Below are positions 1 to 12,700 of a stretch of DNA of 64,000 nt, in pieces. A program made the position numbers and the translations under genes. The first letter of the stretch is position 1. Each line of letters opens with the position of its first letter. The notes beneath the pieces are model-generated. The model searched no databases and had not been told where the DNA came from. It saw only the letters and a program-made list of their open reading frames with translations. The stretch is from Phallusia mammillata (Eukaryota > Chordata > Ascidiacea > Phlebobranchia > Ascidiidae): assembly GCA_003260075.1 (NCBI GenBank), contig QLIY01000249.1:1-64000 (forward strand), read 5' to 3'.

Positions 1-273
1 CGTTGTAACCCTAATGTAATCTAAATGTTTTTCACATAAAGGGCCTGTCAGTCAACCAAAATTTATCTTGCGGCCAAAGGACAACCCTTATCAATAAAGT
101 TCTTCATGTATGTTGTTATCTTGGAACAGGGCACAGTGAATATCACATAACATAATAATCTCTTCAACAAACAGGACTATATTCGAAACGGAAAAATGCA
201 TTTTTTTCAACAACAAAATATAAACAATGGCAGAAACATATGACACAACAAAACAGTCATATATTGTGCTTAC

Positions 274-3200
274 TGGGTGCTGCCTCCAGTTAGCTTGGAT
301 AAAAGGCCTCATCTTTTTCTCCACAACATGATCCACCATCTGTTCAAGTGTTGGATTTTGTCCTAGTTCTTCTTCATATGGCATAATATAGGTTTTGTTG
401 TGACCACCTAAGACAGAAAACAGGGTTAATCTAAGCACTTTATAATATATTTACACTTTTGCCATTTAAACCACTGAAATAATGAGATTAACTAAAAAAA
501 TCTTTGTGACAAACGAACTGCACAAAAGATTGGCTCGAAATGTAAAAACACTTAATAGACATTAACTGCAAAAAAGCATAAAACACAATTATAAGATACC
601 AGCACTTTACACAACACCCTTTCACACATTGTCATGTGAATGCAACAGTATTGTGAATTTAAAAATATCCTGCAAAAATTTCTATTCATAGTTTTGCTGC
701 ATCTGCAATTGGTAAAAAAGGTTTAGTGTTTTTTTTAAAGGTTTTCTCTTACCTGGCACGTCTACACATCTTGTTGTTATCTCCCACATAATAAGAGCAG
801 CAGCATACATATCAATACGGAGAAAGGCATCCCTATGAAAGTTAATAGCACCTTCGAGAATTTCAGGAGCCATATATCTCCTTGTGCCAACCTGAAATGA
901 TAATTATAACATATTTATTTTTTAAATCAAAACTTGGTGAAAAATAAAGAAGCATAATTTTTTTTTAAATCCTAACTGTTTTTTAAGGGTGAGTCACTGC
1001 AAAAAAGTGGCACTACAAGGGTCTAACATGGTAGTTTTTATTCTGGGTTTATTAAAGTGATTGGCATTACATAAAGGTTCAGCAAAACTTAATGGCTTGG
1101 CATATAGTAATCCTTTTCTTAGTATTGAAATCTCCTTGCAAGTAAAACAACCACCACGATTCAGGGTCATTAAAATCAGATCAAGAAAATTCAGTGTAAA
1201 AACCACTAAATCTGTCACTATATTTTATTTGTTTTATCAAAGCAAATGCATTTCACTATCGCTATGGCTTGACATGCTTATAACACCCCAATACCATGCC
1301 CTATGACAGTGGACACATTTGTTGTGGTTGATAAACAATGCTTATTTTACCTTTGTCTTTATGCTATAAGTAAAATAGTAAATTACCTGGCCATGACTGT
1401 CTCCAGTGCTTTCGCTTGGATCAAACTTTACAGCTAATCCGAAGTCAGCAATACATGCTGTTAAATCAGATTTGATGAGAATGTTTTTGCTCTTCAAGTC
1501 TCTGTGAGCAATAGCTGGCTTGTATCCATTTCTGGAGGCCCTGTAGACCAATGTATGTTATTTCAATACAACAATGGCTGTTTTCAAACTTCTATGCTAC
1601 CCAGAAACACCATAGACTTGAAGAGTAATTTCCTGAGTGCTTTTTTATACCAGGTTCTAAAGTTTGACTGACAATCTGCACTGATGATGACAACAGTGAT
1701 TGTTGAAATGTCTGCATAATGTATTCTACATATACAAGTTCTTTGGTAGTTATGTTTATGATTATACGCTACCCAGAATTCAAGTATTTATGTGATCTTC
1801 TCTGCATAATATGTTGTTACAGCAGAATTGGATCTTTACAAGCTACGACATGCAATGTATATATTTCAGTCAATGCAGCATTGATAGACCAACCTAAACA
1901 TGATGTCTTGATGAAGGAAAGACAAGCCAGTGGCCATTGTCTTCATAAACTTTAATGCATTGTCCAAACTAAAAGTCTCAACCTTTAAATAGTCAGCAAG
2001 TGAACCCTGTTAGAAAAAAAAACAATTGTTAAGCAACTGTTTACCTTCATACATTTAAATCATTTTAAGAATGGACAGAATGTAAATGTTAGCGGTTTAG
2101 GGCATTGGTTTTCATTTTTTTCTTTTTTGGTTTACCCCCTTTCAGGTTTCAATCGCAAAATACCCCTGAACAGGTTATACAGACCAGTTAATACAATAAA
2201 TATACTTTTGTGTGTAATGGAACATTGTGGTTAATAACAAGAAAAGCTATGCAAGTTGCAGTGGCTACTATCCCTTACTTATCCTTTTCCACTCGCTTAA
2301 AAACAAATTCACACCAGACAATAACAAAGACAATGTAAACAACATATACATGTCTCTTTCCTTTATCTATGCAAACCCTTCCTAACCTTTTCATGGAAGT
2401 CAGTGATAAGCCACAATTCAGCATCGACACCAACACCACGGCTTGCAGCTGCAATAAAGTGCAAAATGTTTGGATGCTCATGCATCATTTCAGTGCTGAA
2501 TATGTCCTGCTCATTTTGCCAGGATTTCTTGTCCTGAAAAACAATCAAAGAGTTTGGATCGGTGGTTCTCAACCAGTGGTAAGCATACTCTTTGTGGTAC
2601 ACCAGGGCCTGTTAGGTGGCACAGGAGTAGCTTTTATTTGCCAGATCGAGAATTGCAGACACAACTGACACTTTCTGTCCCCATTACAATTTGATTTCAG
2701 GAGTGATAACAGATACTACTGGATACAGATACCCAAAAGTGAACTTCATTACACAGTAACAATTGATAAGTGAAGTGATTCACCAATCATTTTGTTACAA
2801 TAGACCATGCAAAAAGGCCTGGGGGGGGGGAACAGATACCCAAAAGTGAACTTCATTACACAGTAACAATTGATAAGTCACAATATTTTAAAAGTGATTC
2901 ACCAATCATTTTGTTACAATAGACCATGCAAAAAGGCCTAAACGTTATGAAAACTTACAGACACAAAAAGTAGCAGCAACTTCATGGCAATGAACTAAAC
3001 AGATACGGCAAGTACTGACTAAGATCAGATCATCTTTAGTTAATCAGAAATCAATCAAGCATCTTAAGTTTGAATACCTGCATGTAAAATATTTTGACAG
3101 CAACATAGTGGTCTTGTGATTGAGCCTTCCATACACATCCATATCTTCCTCTAGCTTTCAACTCAATCAACTGTGGAAGCTCAAACTCTGGTGGTAGAAG

Positions 3201-5458
3201 AAGTGATTGAACTGCTGTGGTTGTCGTGTTTGGTGTCTCCTGCAAAGTTCACATGCACTCTGTTAATATGTAGTTTATATGTAGACTTAATGAGAGATCA
3301 GGTTATATGAGCAGATGTTCTTCTACCAACTACCAAATCAATACAGAATAGCTCAGTTTCTACTGTAGGCTGTGGGGGGGGGGCATGTAGTTTAAATGTA
3401 GACTTAATGAGAGATCAGGTTATATGAGCAGATGTTTTTCTGCCAACTACCAAATCAATACAGAATAGCTCAGTTTCTACTGTAGGCTGTAGGGAAAACA
3501 CTGTATTAAAAACAGTTATGTTTTATCATTATTGCAATACATATACAAGTTAGAAAAGAAACATCACTCCCCATTAATCATGTTAAAACAATTTTGTTCA
3601 GCGATAGAACAAAGATTTTTTTACTTGAAAAAACCCTGTAAGTCTGTATTAACAGTGTAAGTTATGGTTACACTTTGCTATTTTATAAATTTGGTCAAGT
3701 TAGAAGAGTATACAGAACTAATGTACTGCATATATGTGTACTTATGCAATTTCAAGGCTTTGTAAAATTAAAGGCACAAGTCACATTTAAAAGTTCAATC
3801 TCAAGTTATATTCATTTCAACAGGTGCTTACCACACTTGCGATTTCAATGCTGTCAAAAGGCTTTTTCTGTCGTTTGTAAAAGCAGTAAGCAACCACAAT
3901 GATAATGACAAACAATATTATGGGAACGAGAACATAGGCGAAAATCTGCAAAGTTTGGTTGTCCTCCTCTGGTATTGGAGCTGGCTCTTCTGCAAATAAT
4001 ATATCACATATACAGATGTTGATGTGACTGAATTTTATGCTAAAAACCTGACAACCAACAGAGCTTTTCCAGTCACAAAATAAACATGCTGTTATCTCAA
4101 TGCATACCTTCCTTTAGAGGGGGCATATCCAAGCTACTAAACTTTGTGTTGCAATTGTCAGTGGAGCAACAACAAAACATAAACTTGTCCTTCCGTTTCA
4201 AGTTCGCTATACAAGATGACCTACATCAAAAAAACAAGTCTGAATGTCATGAGCCAGTTAAATATATAAAAGTCAACAAATGGTTAGTAAGCTACAAAGA
4301 ATGCAAACTGTTTGGACTGATAAGGTTTTCTTATTGCAGTTGATGACAGGACATAGACCTTATTGGTTAGTGACAGCTATATATAGGTGAACAAACAGAA
4401 TATAAAGTAAAGTAAATGCTTGTAAGTTCAACAAATAAAACCGAAATCATCAGTTTCTGTAAAAAAGCAAACATGTTGTAGAATGCCAAAATGGTAAAGT
4501 TAAACTGGAAAATAGGTAAGAACGCCGTTATAAAACACATGCAAAGCTCAGAGGCAAACAACAACTCAGGGGACAACAAGAGAAATCAGAACAAAGGAAG
4601 ATAACATAACTGATAAGCCATGATAAACACACAGTAGAGAGTAATCAACCCAAAGGTGATTTATGTTGTGTGCCTGTTTTTGTTAAACAGCTTAAATATT
4701 CAACTGATTTAAAGCAAAAATCTCCTTACATATGAAAGGGTTTTAGCTCTTATTCTCACACTTACTCTTCCTCACAAGGTTCTTTTTGGTCCGGGGGGGG
4801 GGAAAGATAACATAACTGATAAGCCATGATAAACACACAGTAGAAAGTAATCAACCCAAAGGTGATTTACCTGTTTTTGTTAAACAGCTTAAATATTCAA
4901 CTGATTTAAAGCAAAAATATCCTTACATACACAAGGGTTTCAGCTCTTATTCTCACACTTACTCTTCCTCACAAGGTTCTTTTTGGTCCCAACATCCTTT
5001 CCGCATTACTGTTATATTTCCGCTGTGGTTTGTCCACAAAACATAGCAATGCTCAAAGGAACTGCCAAGTGCCATACAAGATTGTGTTTTGTTGCAGAAA
5101 TCATTCTTAGTTTTGAAGTCCTTAAAAATAATAAGCGAATGAACATGCATAAACAATACACTTTTAAAAATATTTTGCATCATAATACAATAACTACCCT
5201 CCATGACACAATAAAAACAACATTTTGAGAATTTTTATCTTTTAAGGAGTTGAGGTAAATGAGACTGAACTTAATGAAATAAAGCCAAGTTGTTTTCAAA
5301 ATCGAGTGTCTATAAAACATAAAAATACAACTTACCTCTTTTTGACATGGACTATCAGTGCTCCACGCTGTTGAAAAGTAATCACATGTGTTAGGTCCTG
5401 CCAAGGAGGAACCTGTTGCGACCACCAATACAATACCAACAATCATATATTGGTACAT
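274..5458 (-). CDS. ACVR2: Activin receptor type-2 (TGF-beta superfamily receptor kinase), 3' end off window
   Basis: Ten exons join in frame (5336-5458, 4963-5120, 4108-4220, 3832-3989, 3078-3239, 2387-2533, 1894-2006, 1387-1540, 753-891, 274-407), giving about 467 codons; family members have about 510, so one or two 3' exons are missing off the left edge. Exon 1 encodes a signal peptide ([16 protein letters not shown]). Exons 2-3 give the cysteine-rich ligand-binding ectodomain, with the family-typical CYVLW-N-SG, KKGCW-like (RKGCW) and CCC-x4-NCN patterns. Exon 4 holds the transmembrane helix ([20 protein letters not shown]). Exons 5-10 are the kinase: glycine loop [13 protein letters not shown] lysine, AHRDLKSKN catalytic loop, IADFGLA and MAPE. 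Known role of the family: constitutively active plasma-membrane kinase that binds activins/BMPs and phosphorylates a type I receptor, leading to SMAD signalling. Three introns contain 10-G assembly joins. All catalytic residues are present, so it should be functional. Confidence 0.95.
2720..2940. other. Assembly join inside an ACVR2 intron (10 G at 2821-2830)
   Basis: A block starting near 2720 ends at the G run, and the same block restarts at 2831. The second copy carries an extra AATATTTTAAAA-like stretch. No exon is touched. This looks like two alleles placed end to end with a fixed spacer. Confidence 0.8.
3264..3492. other. Assembly join inside an ACVR2 intron (10 G at 3374-3383)
   Basis: About 110 bases before the G run reappear directly after it with a few substitutions. 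The run is exactly 10 bases once the sequence of the second copy is used to find the end of the first. Intronic only. Confidence 0.8.
4590..4990. other. Assembly join with a duplicated piece of ACVR2 exon 2 (10 G at 4793-4802)
   Basis: About 200 bases of intron plus the last ~30 bases of exon 2 occur before the G run and again after it. The partial exon copy at about 4762-4792 is not a usable exon; the complete exon is 4963-5120. Confidence 0.8.
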
Positions 5459-8400
5459 TTTTGTACCTTAACAGTTCAATCCCTAATGAGTATTGAGAAT
5501 TAACAGTTAATCCACATTTCCACTTAAAACCTATGCAGAAAAATATTGTTAGTGTTTTCAATTATCAAGAAAATCTAGGTGCAAATACAAAACTCATGCA
5601 ATTTGATTAGTGTTAGCAACAGAAAAGCCTACTTGCAACACAATTTAAACCAAATAAATCTTATCACTGAAATTAAACTCCATTAATAGCATCAGCTGAA
5701 AGTTACCTAACTAACTTGCTGTGTGTATAAAGCTGGCTCGCACGCATTTAACAAATCATGGCAAACCAACCTGGCTAAAAAAGAGCGCAGAAAAAATGTG
5801 GCAACGATGTACACGGACGGTATTCACGCCAATGCGCGAGTGAGAGGAGTTTCTTTCTTTCTTTTTTATAGATTAGGAGGGCCCCGCAGGGCAATGGACC
5901 AGAAAACCACAGGCGCTGGGTTGTTTGACAACAGGACTACAAGGCAACGTGGGATTAATTTGTGGGATACGTGAAAGCATACAGTGTGGCTTGGCCTAAA
6001 ATACACCGCTGGTAACTTTTGCAAACATACTTGTATCGCTTGTGCCTGAAAGTTTCTTCAATAAAACGCAACTTCTGATGCGTTGTACACAAGCACAAAC
6101 TTTGCGCAGCTGTGAAATGGTTTAGTGGTTGCCGCTTGGTCGACCACATGAACAGTCCAGTAATGCGCTGTTACACAACTACGGAAAATCATAGTGCTAA
6201 AAGATTAAGTAACGTTATTGAAAAAGTTGCAACTGTACAGTCCCTAGTTGCAGCGTTATACACATAACATGCAAAATTAGTACAGATCGGCAAAACCTAA
6301 ACATATCATGACTTCCTGGATTGACGATTAGGATTCATAACAATTATTAATTTAATTACATGTTCGTGCCACTTTGATGAAAGACTGCGCAAATGGGGCA
6401 AAATTGCGACGCCTTTCCCGATGTTTTATTACTTCCCGCTGTCTGGAAATACAAATAAAACTGAAACCGTAACAAAGACAACAACTTTTACTGGCTGAGT
6501 ATGACGAAAGCATTATGTTATTTTGCGTACAAGGGTCACTAAAACATCGCTGTGTTTTCAATAAATTGTAGTTAAAGAAGGCATGAAGTTCCTTTGAGAA
6601 CATTAAGAAAAACAGAAGGGATGCACCTCATATGACAAACAACTGTGTTTGCGTAACATTACTGCGCCAAAACGAACCTTATCTAAGTGTGCATGTCATT
6701 ACAAACACAAATATATCGCGTATATCGTTTCGGCAAAAATCTTTTCGGTGCAGCGCATCACATACTTAATCTTCACATGGGCGAAAAAACCATTGAACTG
6801 TGTTACGGTGTACAATGTTATCGTCTAAAGTTTAACTTCCTTTGACCCTTGCTGAAAACACAGTTTAATACCAAGACTGGTTTCCTAATTCACAAGCAAT
6901 ACTTCGTTTGACATTTGTCGGGGGGGGGGTAGAAAAACAGAAGAGATGCACCTTATATGACAAACAACTGTGTTTGCGTGACATTACTGCGCCAAAAAGA
7001 ACCTTTTCTAAGTGTGTATGTTATTACAAACACAAATATATCGCGTATATCGTTTCGGCAAAAGTCTTTTCGGTGCAGCGCATCACATACTTAATCTTCA
7101 TATGGGCGAAAAAATCATTGAACTGTGTTACGGTGTACAATGTTATCGTCTAAAGCAGTGGTTCTCAAACTTATATGGATCGCGTACCACCTGACAACTT
7201 TTGGGGGGGGGGAAGTTTAACTTCCTTTGACCCTTGCTGAAAACACAGTTTAATATCAAGACTGGTTTCCTAATTCACAAGCAATACTTCGTTTGACATT
7301 TGTCACCAAATAACTGTCGGTCGACTTTACTTAACATGCCTTTGCTCGCAATTGCATTGTAACTTACCAAACCAGCACCAATCAAGCGATCAAGGACTGC
7401 ACACTGCGACAGGCTGGCTCCAACATTCTCAGAGAAGGGCACCGTTTGAGAGGGGAACGCGTACAAAGGACAGCAGAGAAACATCCACGACAGAAGCGCA
7501 ACAATACGTGGGGGGGGGGGGGCACTCTGCGACAGGCTGGCTCCAACATTCTCAGAGAAGGGCACCATTTGAGAGGGGAACGCGCACAAAGGACAGCAGA
7601 GAAACATCCACGACAGAAGCGCAACAATACGTGACGAGACAGAACGGCGTCATACGGTCACGTGATACGCAAAACACAGCGGCTTCAAGGCGAGAAGGGA
7701 AAGGATAAAAATGGGCCCTTTTCTGTGTTTAGGGAATTGTTTTTTTGACCAAGTTGGAAGTTTTGACATACTATTGACCAATTACAATGTCACAAATTTG
7801 ACAAACTTTTCATGCATAATGTTAAGTTACATAAATGCTTTGGTCGGTAAAACAAATGTCCATGGTTGTACATGGAATGGAGATTCAATAAAAGAAAAAA
7901 GTTATTAGTTAACCATTTTGAGTTGACCCTACAATAAACAATGAAAAAAATGATGAAATAAACTAGTAATTTCACATTTTACCACCAGGTGGACAAGAAA
8001 TATACAAACACTTAATTTCAACTTGATTTTTAAATATATTCCAATTTTGTAGTTTAAACAATTATCCAACTAGAATCGATCAAAATGTGACCTCATTTGC
8101 GTGACAACAGCAAAACTAAACTTTTTCAAAACAGACTCAAATTACTTTGAAGGTCAATTAGACCTCAAAATTTACCAATACAAAAAGAAAAGCTTGTTCA
8201 AAAAATCATGCGCCAAAAAATAATGCTTCAGTAATGTTCAACATAACAAAATTTCATTTTTGTTTTAAGAATTGGTTCCTGTTGTCCTTAGCATTACCAT
8301 TTTGGTTTAAGATTAATTGAAAATGTACAATAATGCCAAGTTGCCAACAGTATGAAGTTTTTGTAAAAACCCTTTCTTCCCCGTCTTATTTGGGTACAAA

Positions 8401-9726
8401 GACTTGGTTAACAAACACTGACAAAATATTTATTTGCGGAAGTAACTTTTTTTGATACACATACACAGTATAGCCTCAATCTATTCAAGACAAATTCTTC
8501 TATGCTTTTGCTACAAATATTACAAGACTTTCATGTTAAACATTTCTTTTCCAAAAGTTTTGCAATTTGTTATGCCAGTTTTTGTTACATCTTACAGGAT
8601 TTTGATTTGGAAGCAAAAGCCTAGTCTCCAGCTCTCACAATAAAACAAAATCTTAGTAAATAAGCCCTGGTGCCTCGTGCTTTAACAATCATCATTAAAG
8701 AGGTAAATAATCATTTTGACGGCTTTCAATTTAGATAAAAGCAATTGTAACCGCTTGAAGTCAAAGTTGGTCGAAAAACAAACTAAATTACGCTATCACT
8801 TACCAAAAACAGCATAGGCACCTAAAATCCGACAAAACTGCCCTGATTTTGCTGTAAATTGTTAAACAACTTGCATTTTCCGAAACTTTTCCGCACAACC
8901 TAAAATGCCGAAACTCGTGGTCACTGTTGCATGACAATTTATCTGACGTAAGAATATTTGCTTCCAACATAGAAACAAAACTTCCAGACCGAAAAAACTT
9001 AAAAATAAACACATCTTTATTTAACATTTGTATCATAATTACAATAATTGCGATTAATAAAATTATACAGAATGTTTCACACAATATTAAATGTAAACCT
9101 GCAACAAAAAACGCAAATAATAAAACTGATTGTACGAATTTTAGAAAACCACAGTGCAATAACAGTGTGGACGTAAAAGTACTTCTTGGAAACGGAACAA
9201 TTCGAGCAAGTGCAACAGATTATAACACAACAATGTACAAACACTTTAACAAATACTTGCTTCTGTACAAAATCTTGACAAAAATATAAGGCACAAAATT
9301 ATGCGATCATTTGTTTCTCGGCGAGGGGTAACCCACAACAACCCACGGAACTTATTTTTACAACGATTTAGCTTTGAGCTGCTTCTGCTGGTCCGTTGTC
9401 GGGTTCGATCTACAAGTAAACATTTTTAAAATAATAGTAGGCTACGCTATAAACCACGCAATATGGGTTGCAATTATCCTGTTTCAGTATTTCATAATTC
9501 TTGGAGTAAAAAAAAACGATTTCTTCTCCATTCCATCGATTAAAGTAGACCGAAGTCATTAGTTGACAAAAGTCAAATACAAAGGACAGAACAAAGTTAC
9601 TCAGAGGCAAGCATCTCGACAGAAGGATCTTTGTGAGCATATTTGTTTCCTATAAAGACCAGCAAGACGGTATCCTTTGGACCGCTAAAATTTTTTAGTT
9701 TTCTTTGTAGGACTATGAATCCTAAC
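5459..9726. other. Intergenic region; no convincing gene
   Basis: Lies between the 5' end of ACVR2 and the 3' end of the coiled-coil gene. It probably holds the receptor promoter and 5' untranslated exon, which I cannot place. Three 10-G joins (6920-6929, 7203-7212, about 7510-7522) sit between repeated blocks: about 6610-6900 resembles 6930-7300, and about 7395-7509 resembles 7523-7633. ORFs of 115-120 codons across 7275-7708 are products of the doubled block. ORFs of 119-120 codons at 8800-9289 on both strands are AT-rich, low in complexity and have no splice support. From about 7710 to 9700 I see only AT-rich sequence. Confidence 0.6.
7153..7202 (+). mobile_element. Left end of an hAT-type element present in only one of two allelic copies
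   Basis: The second copy of the duplicated block contains CAGTGGTTCTCAAACTTATA and further sequence directly after GTCTAAAG and just before the G spacer. The first copy runs from the same site into AGTTTAACTT with no insert (about 6826). CAGTGGTTCTCAAA is the terminal repeat seen at 60265. The right end is lost in the join, so length is unknown. Confidence 0.6.
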
Positions 9727-12700
9727 CTAAAGTTTTACCTGAATTCCCTGGGCTTCCAATCTCATTTTCTTTGATCGACGTCTTCGCAATTTCTCCTTGA
9801 AATTCGCTTCCTGTCTGGCTTTCGTCATTTCCTGTTCATGCTGCAGTGCTTTTTGTTGCCCCTCGTATTCACTCATTAGTGTATCAAGGTCACCTTGAGG
9901 TCAAACAAAAACCAAAAATTATATTTGACAATTGATAACAACAATTTAACGCCTTAACATTTTCAAACATAACTTGTACATAGCAGGGCATAGTCATTTA
10001 TTAATCAACTCCCGAAAGAGCTAAAAAATAAAAATATATTCGCTTCTTTCAGTGGGACCCATATGAATCTACCTAAGCATAATTGTACACGCGTGTAAGG
10101 TGGTTAACAGTGACCATAGACACAAGATCCTAAGAGATTTACCGAAGAGTTCATTCTTTGAAGGAGGCGGTGCAAGTTCGTCAAGTGAGGGTTTTTCTTC
10201 ATCTTCCTTCATTTCTTCACCTTCCTAACAAGTCAAAGAAACAAACAACACAATTTTAAGTCGTTTAAGGGTTAAACTTGTTGTTTAAATGGATAGTCAT
10301 AATAGGAACTAATAGCGTTTTTTCATACCTCTTCATTCTCAGCCTTTGCCTTCTCTATTTTTTCGTTCAGATTTTGGGCATCTTCGACCTTTTCCACTTC
10401 AGCAACCTCCACACTTGCTGCACTCTCAGTTTCCATGTCGATACCAGAGTCTGATACAGTGACAGCAGTAAACAACGGATTACATCGCATGTACCACAGG
10501 GTCATGCATGTTAATGATAGAAAATATACTTAATACAAAAATTAAATCTTCCTTATGAAAATGCTGTTGGGTTGGGGTGAGGGTTTGTAATTACAATAAA
10601 AATATTTTCTGACTTACCATCCCTTTTTGGACATTATATTCTTATTTGCACTATTAATCCGAAGAATGGTGTAGTTACCATTTTACACAATTTCGCACCC
10701 ATAGACTTGGTTTCGTCGATGTCCAAAGTCTGACCGGTTGTTTCTAGAACTTTTTCCTTCATCAAACGGAGCCTTTCGGATCTCAGAGATTGCCTGCATT
10801 GGGCAAAAGCCACGCGAGTCTCTGCTAAATCGGTGGTGATCTTGTTGGCAATTACCTGCATTACAAAAAAACGAATCAAACCAGGTCTTACCAGATTCGT
10901 ACTTGTCAACTACATAAACCAAGGCTTCAAGATTTTCAACATTGGATAGTCAAATTTACATAACTGATTATTTACTACAAACAAAATTGCCAACGATGTA
11001 CAATAAAACGTAGACATTTCATTGAACAAACGTTTAGACCAAACAATTGTCATCATCAGTAAAAATCGTTTGTTTTTAGTAAAGCTACTTCAAGTTCATG
11101 TCCTGTGTACCTATGACGCGTTATTGTCGCTTTTGAAACGTTACTTTATTTGTGCTCAACCTGCCATAAGATATCCCCAAAACGTTGTTGATATTGTTAC
11201 GTACACAAAGGCGCCAAGATTTGCAATATTAAATAATAAATTTAAATAACTGACACATAGTCGAAGTTTCTTTATTTAAGGTGTCAAACAAGCGTGACAA
11301 AGGTAAGACTTGTAGTGGTAGTGGTTACGTGTTTGGCTAAGCATAAAGTAATAGAATATTTCTTACAGTTTCAATCCATTTGGCGAGCATGTTGCTACGA
11401 GCATGAGTTGTTCTGTAAACCTGGTATGCGTGGGAATGCCTGTCCCGGGTCATTCCGTCGATAAAAATGAAGTTGATGGCTTGATTCAACGTGTTCAGCT
11501 GAAATACACAACAAGCGAATTGATCAAAGCGTTTTCATTGAAAAAATACAATGTACAAAAGCTGCACACACACTGTGTTTCGAACTAGTCAACAGTACAG
11601 CCATTATGGAACTACACAATAGGCTATATGTTTCAATTTCTTGACACCAGCCGCACTGATAAAATCTCAGAGGTCGGAACAGTGTGTACTGTCGACAGCT
11701 TAGTTATCTTGCAATGACTCTTTGCTTTTGGCAAAGAAACACGATTTTTATGCAGACGAATCTGGTTAATCGGGACAACGTATTCATAAATAGGAGTTGT
11801 GATTAACCGGATTTCAAAAAACAAGCGTTTCGTCCACCAGGTTGCACATTCAACACATTTGTCGTTCAATTGGTGGTTTTAGCATATGTCATGTCTGCCT
11901 ACTGCCAAAAAAAACATTGTGAAATGAACATGCCCACCTCTTTAGGGTCGCAATAAGGTGCCTTCACAGGGCTTATGTTGCGTTGAGTGTGAGCAAGGTT
12001 ACGCACTGCCGCTATAAGGTAGTTTCGCGTCTCAGTAATGGCTTGAATTCTCAACATCTGATAACTAAAACACAAAAAGTTGTAAAAAGACATAGGTTTA
12101 CCAGGGGTAGGTAAAATAGGTCTTCTGTGCAAAAGCAAGCCTGACTATTGATTTATGAACATGCAAGCTTGTCAACGACTTTTAAATCTAAGATGGTAAG
12201 AGTAATTACCCATTTAGTCACCTTTTTGTATCTTTTTTTCATAAGCATGTTTGTAAAATAACCCTGGGCTAATATATGTAATGGAAAATGTCTTGATTGC
12301 ATTATACCCACAAGATTTACCTTCCAGTTTTCGGTATGCGTTGCACATCCCACCATCTTTTGCATGCAAATTCCAATTGACCAGTAGCTGCCTTGGTCAT
12401 GGCCTACATAATAGAAATAATCAAACTTAGCCACCCACAGCTCTTAGGATGTGTTTATAAAGCTAACTGAAACCCAGTATAAAGCCTGCAAAAAAGTTTC
12501 AGTATGATAGAGGGTTTTAAGCAGTTTGGGACTGATTTATTGTTTAGTTTTGTTTTACATTATGTGTATTTTATAGAAGTAAAAATGCAATTAGTAACAC
12601 TGAATTTGGCTAAGTGCTTTAGGAGTCAGGTATAAATATCTTTAATTGGATATATATAGGGCTTGGTAACAACTCGGGTGTGCTAACTCAGTAGTAATAG

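Noticed and set aside
7275-7708. Arg/Ser-rich and Cys/Phe-rich ORFs of 60-118 codons with internal repeats
   Set aside because: The repeat comes from the same block written twice around a 10-G spacer; both strands are open and neither has splice or domain evidence.
8800-9289. Overlapping 119- and 120-codon ORFs on opposite strands
   Set aside because: AT-rich, Ile/Lys/Asn-biased sequence downstream of a gene end; no domain and no conserved pattern.
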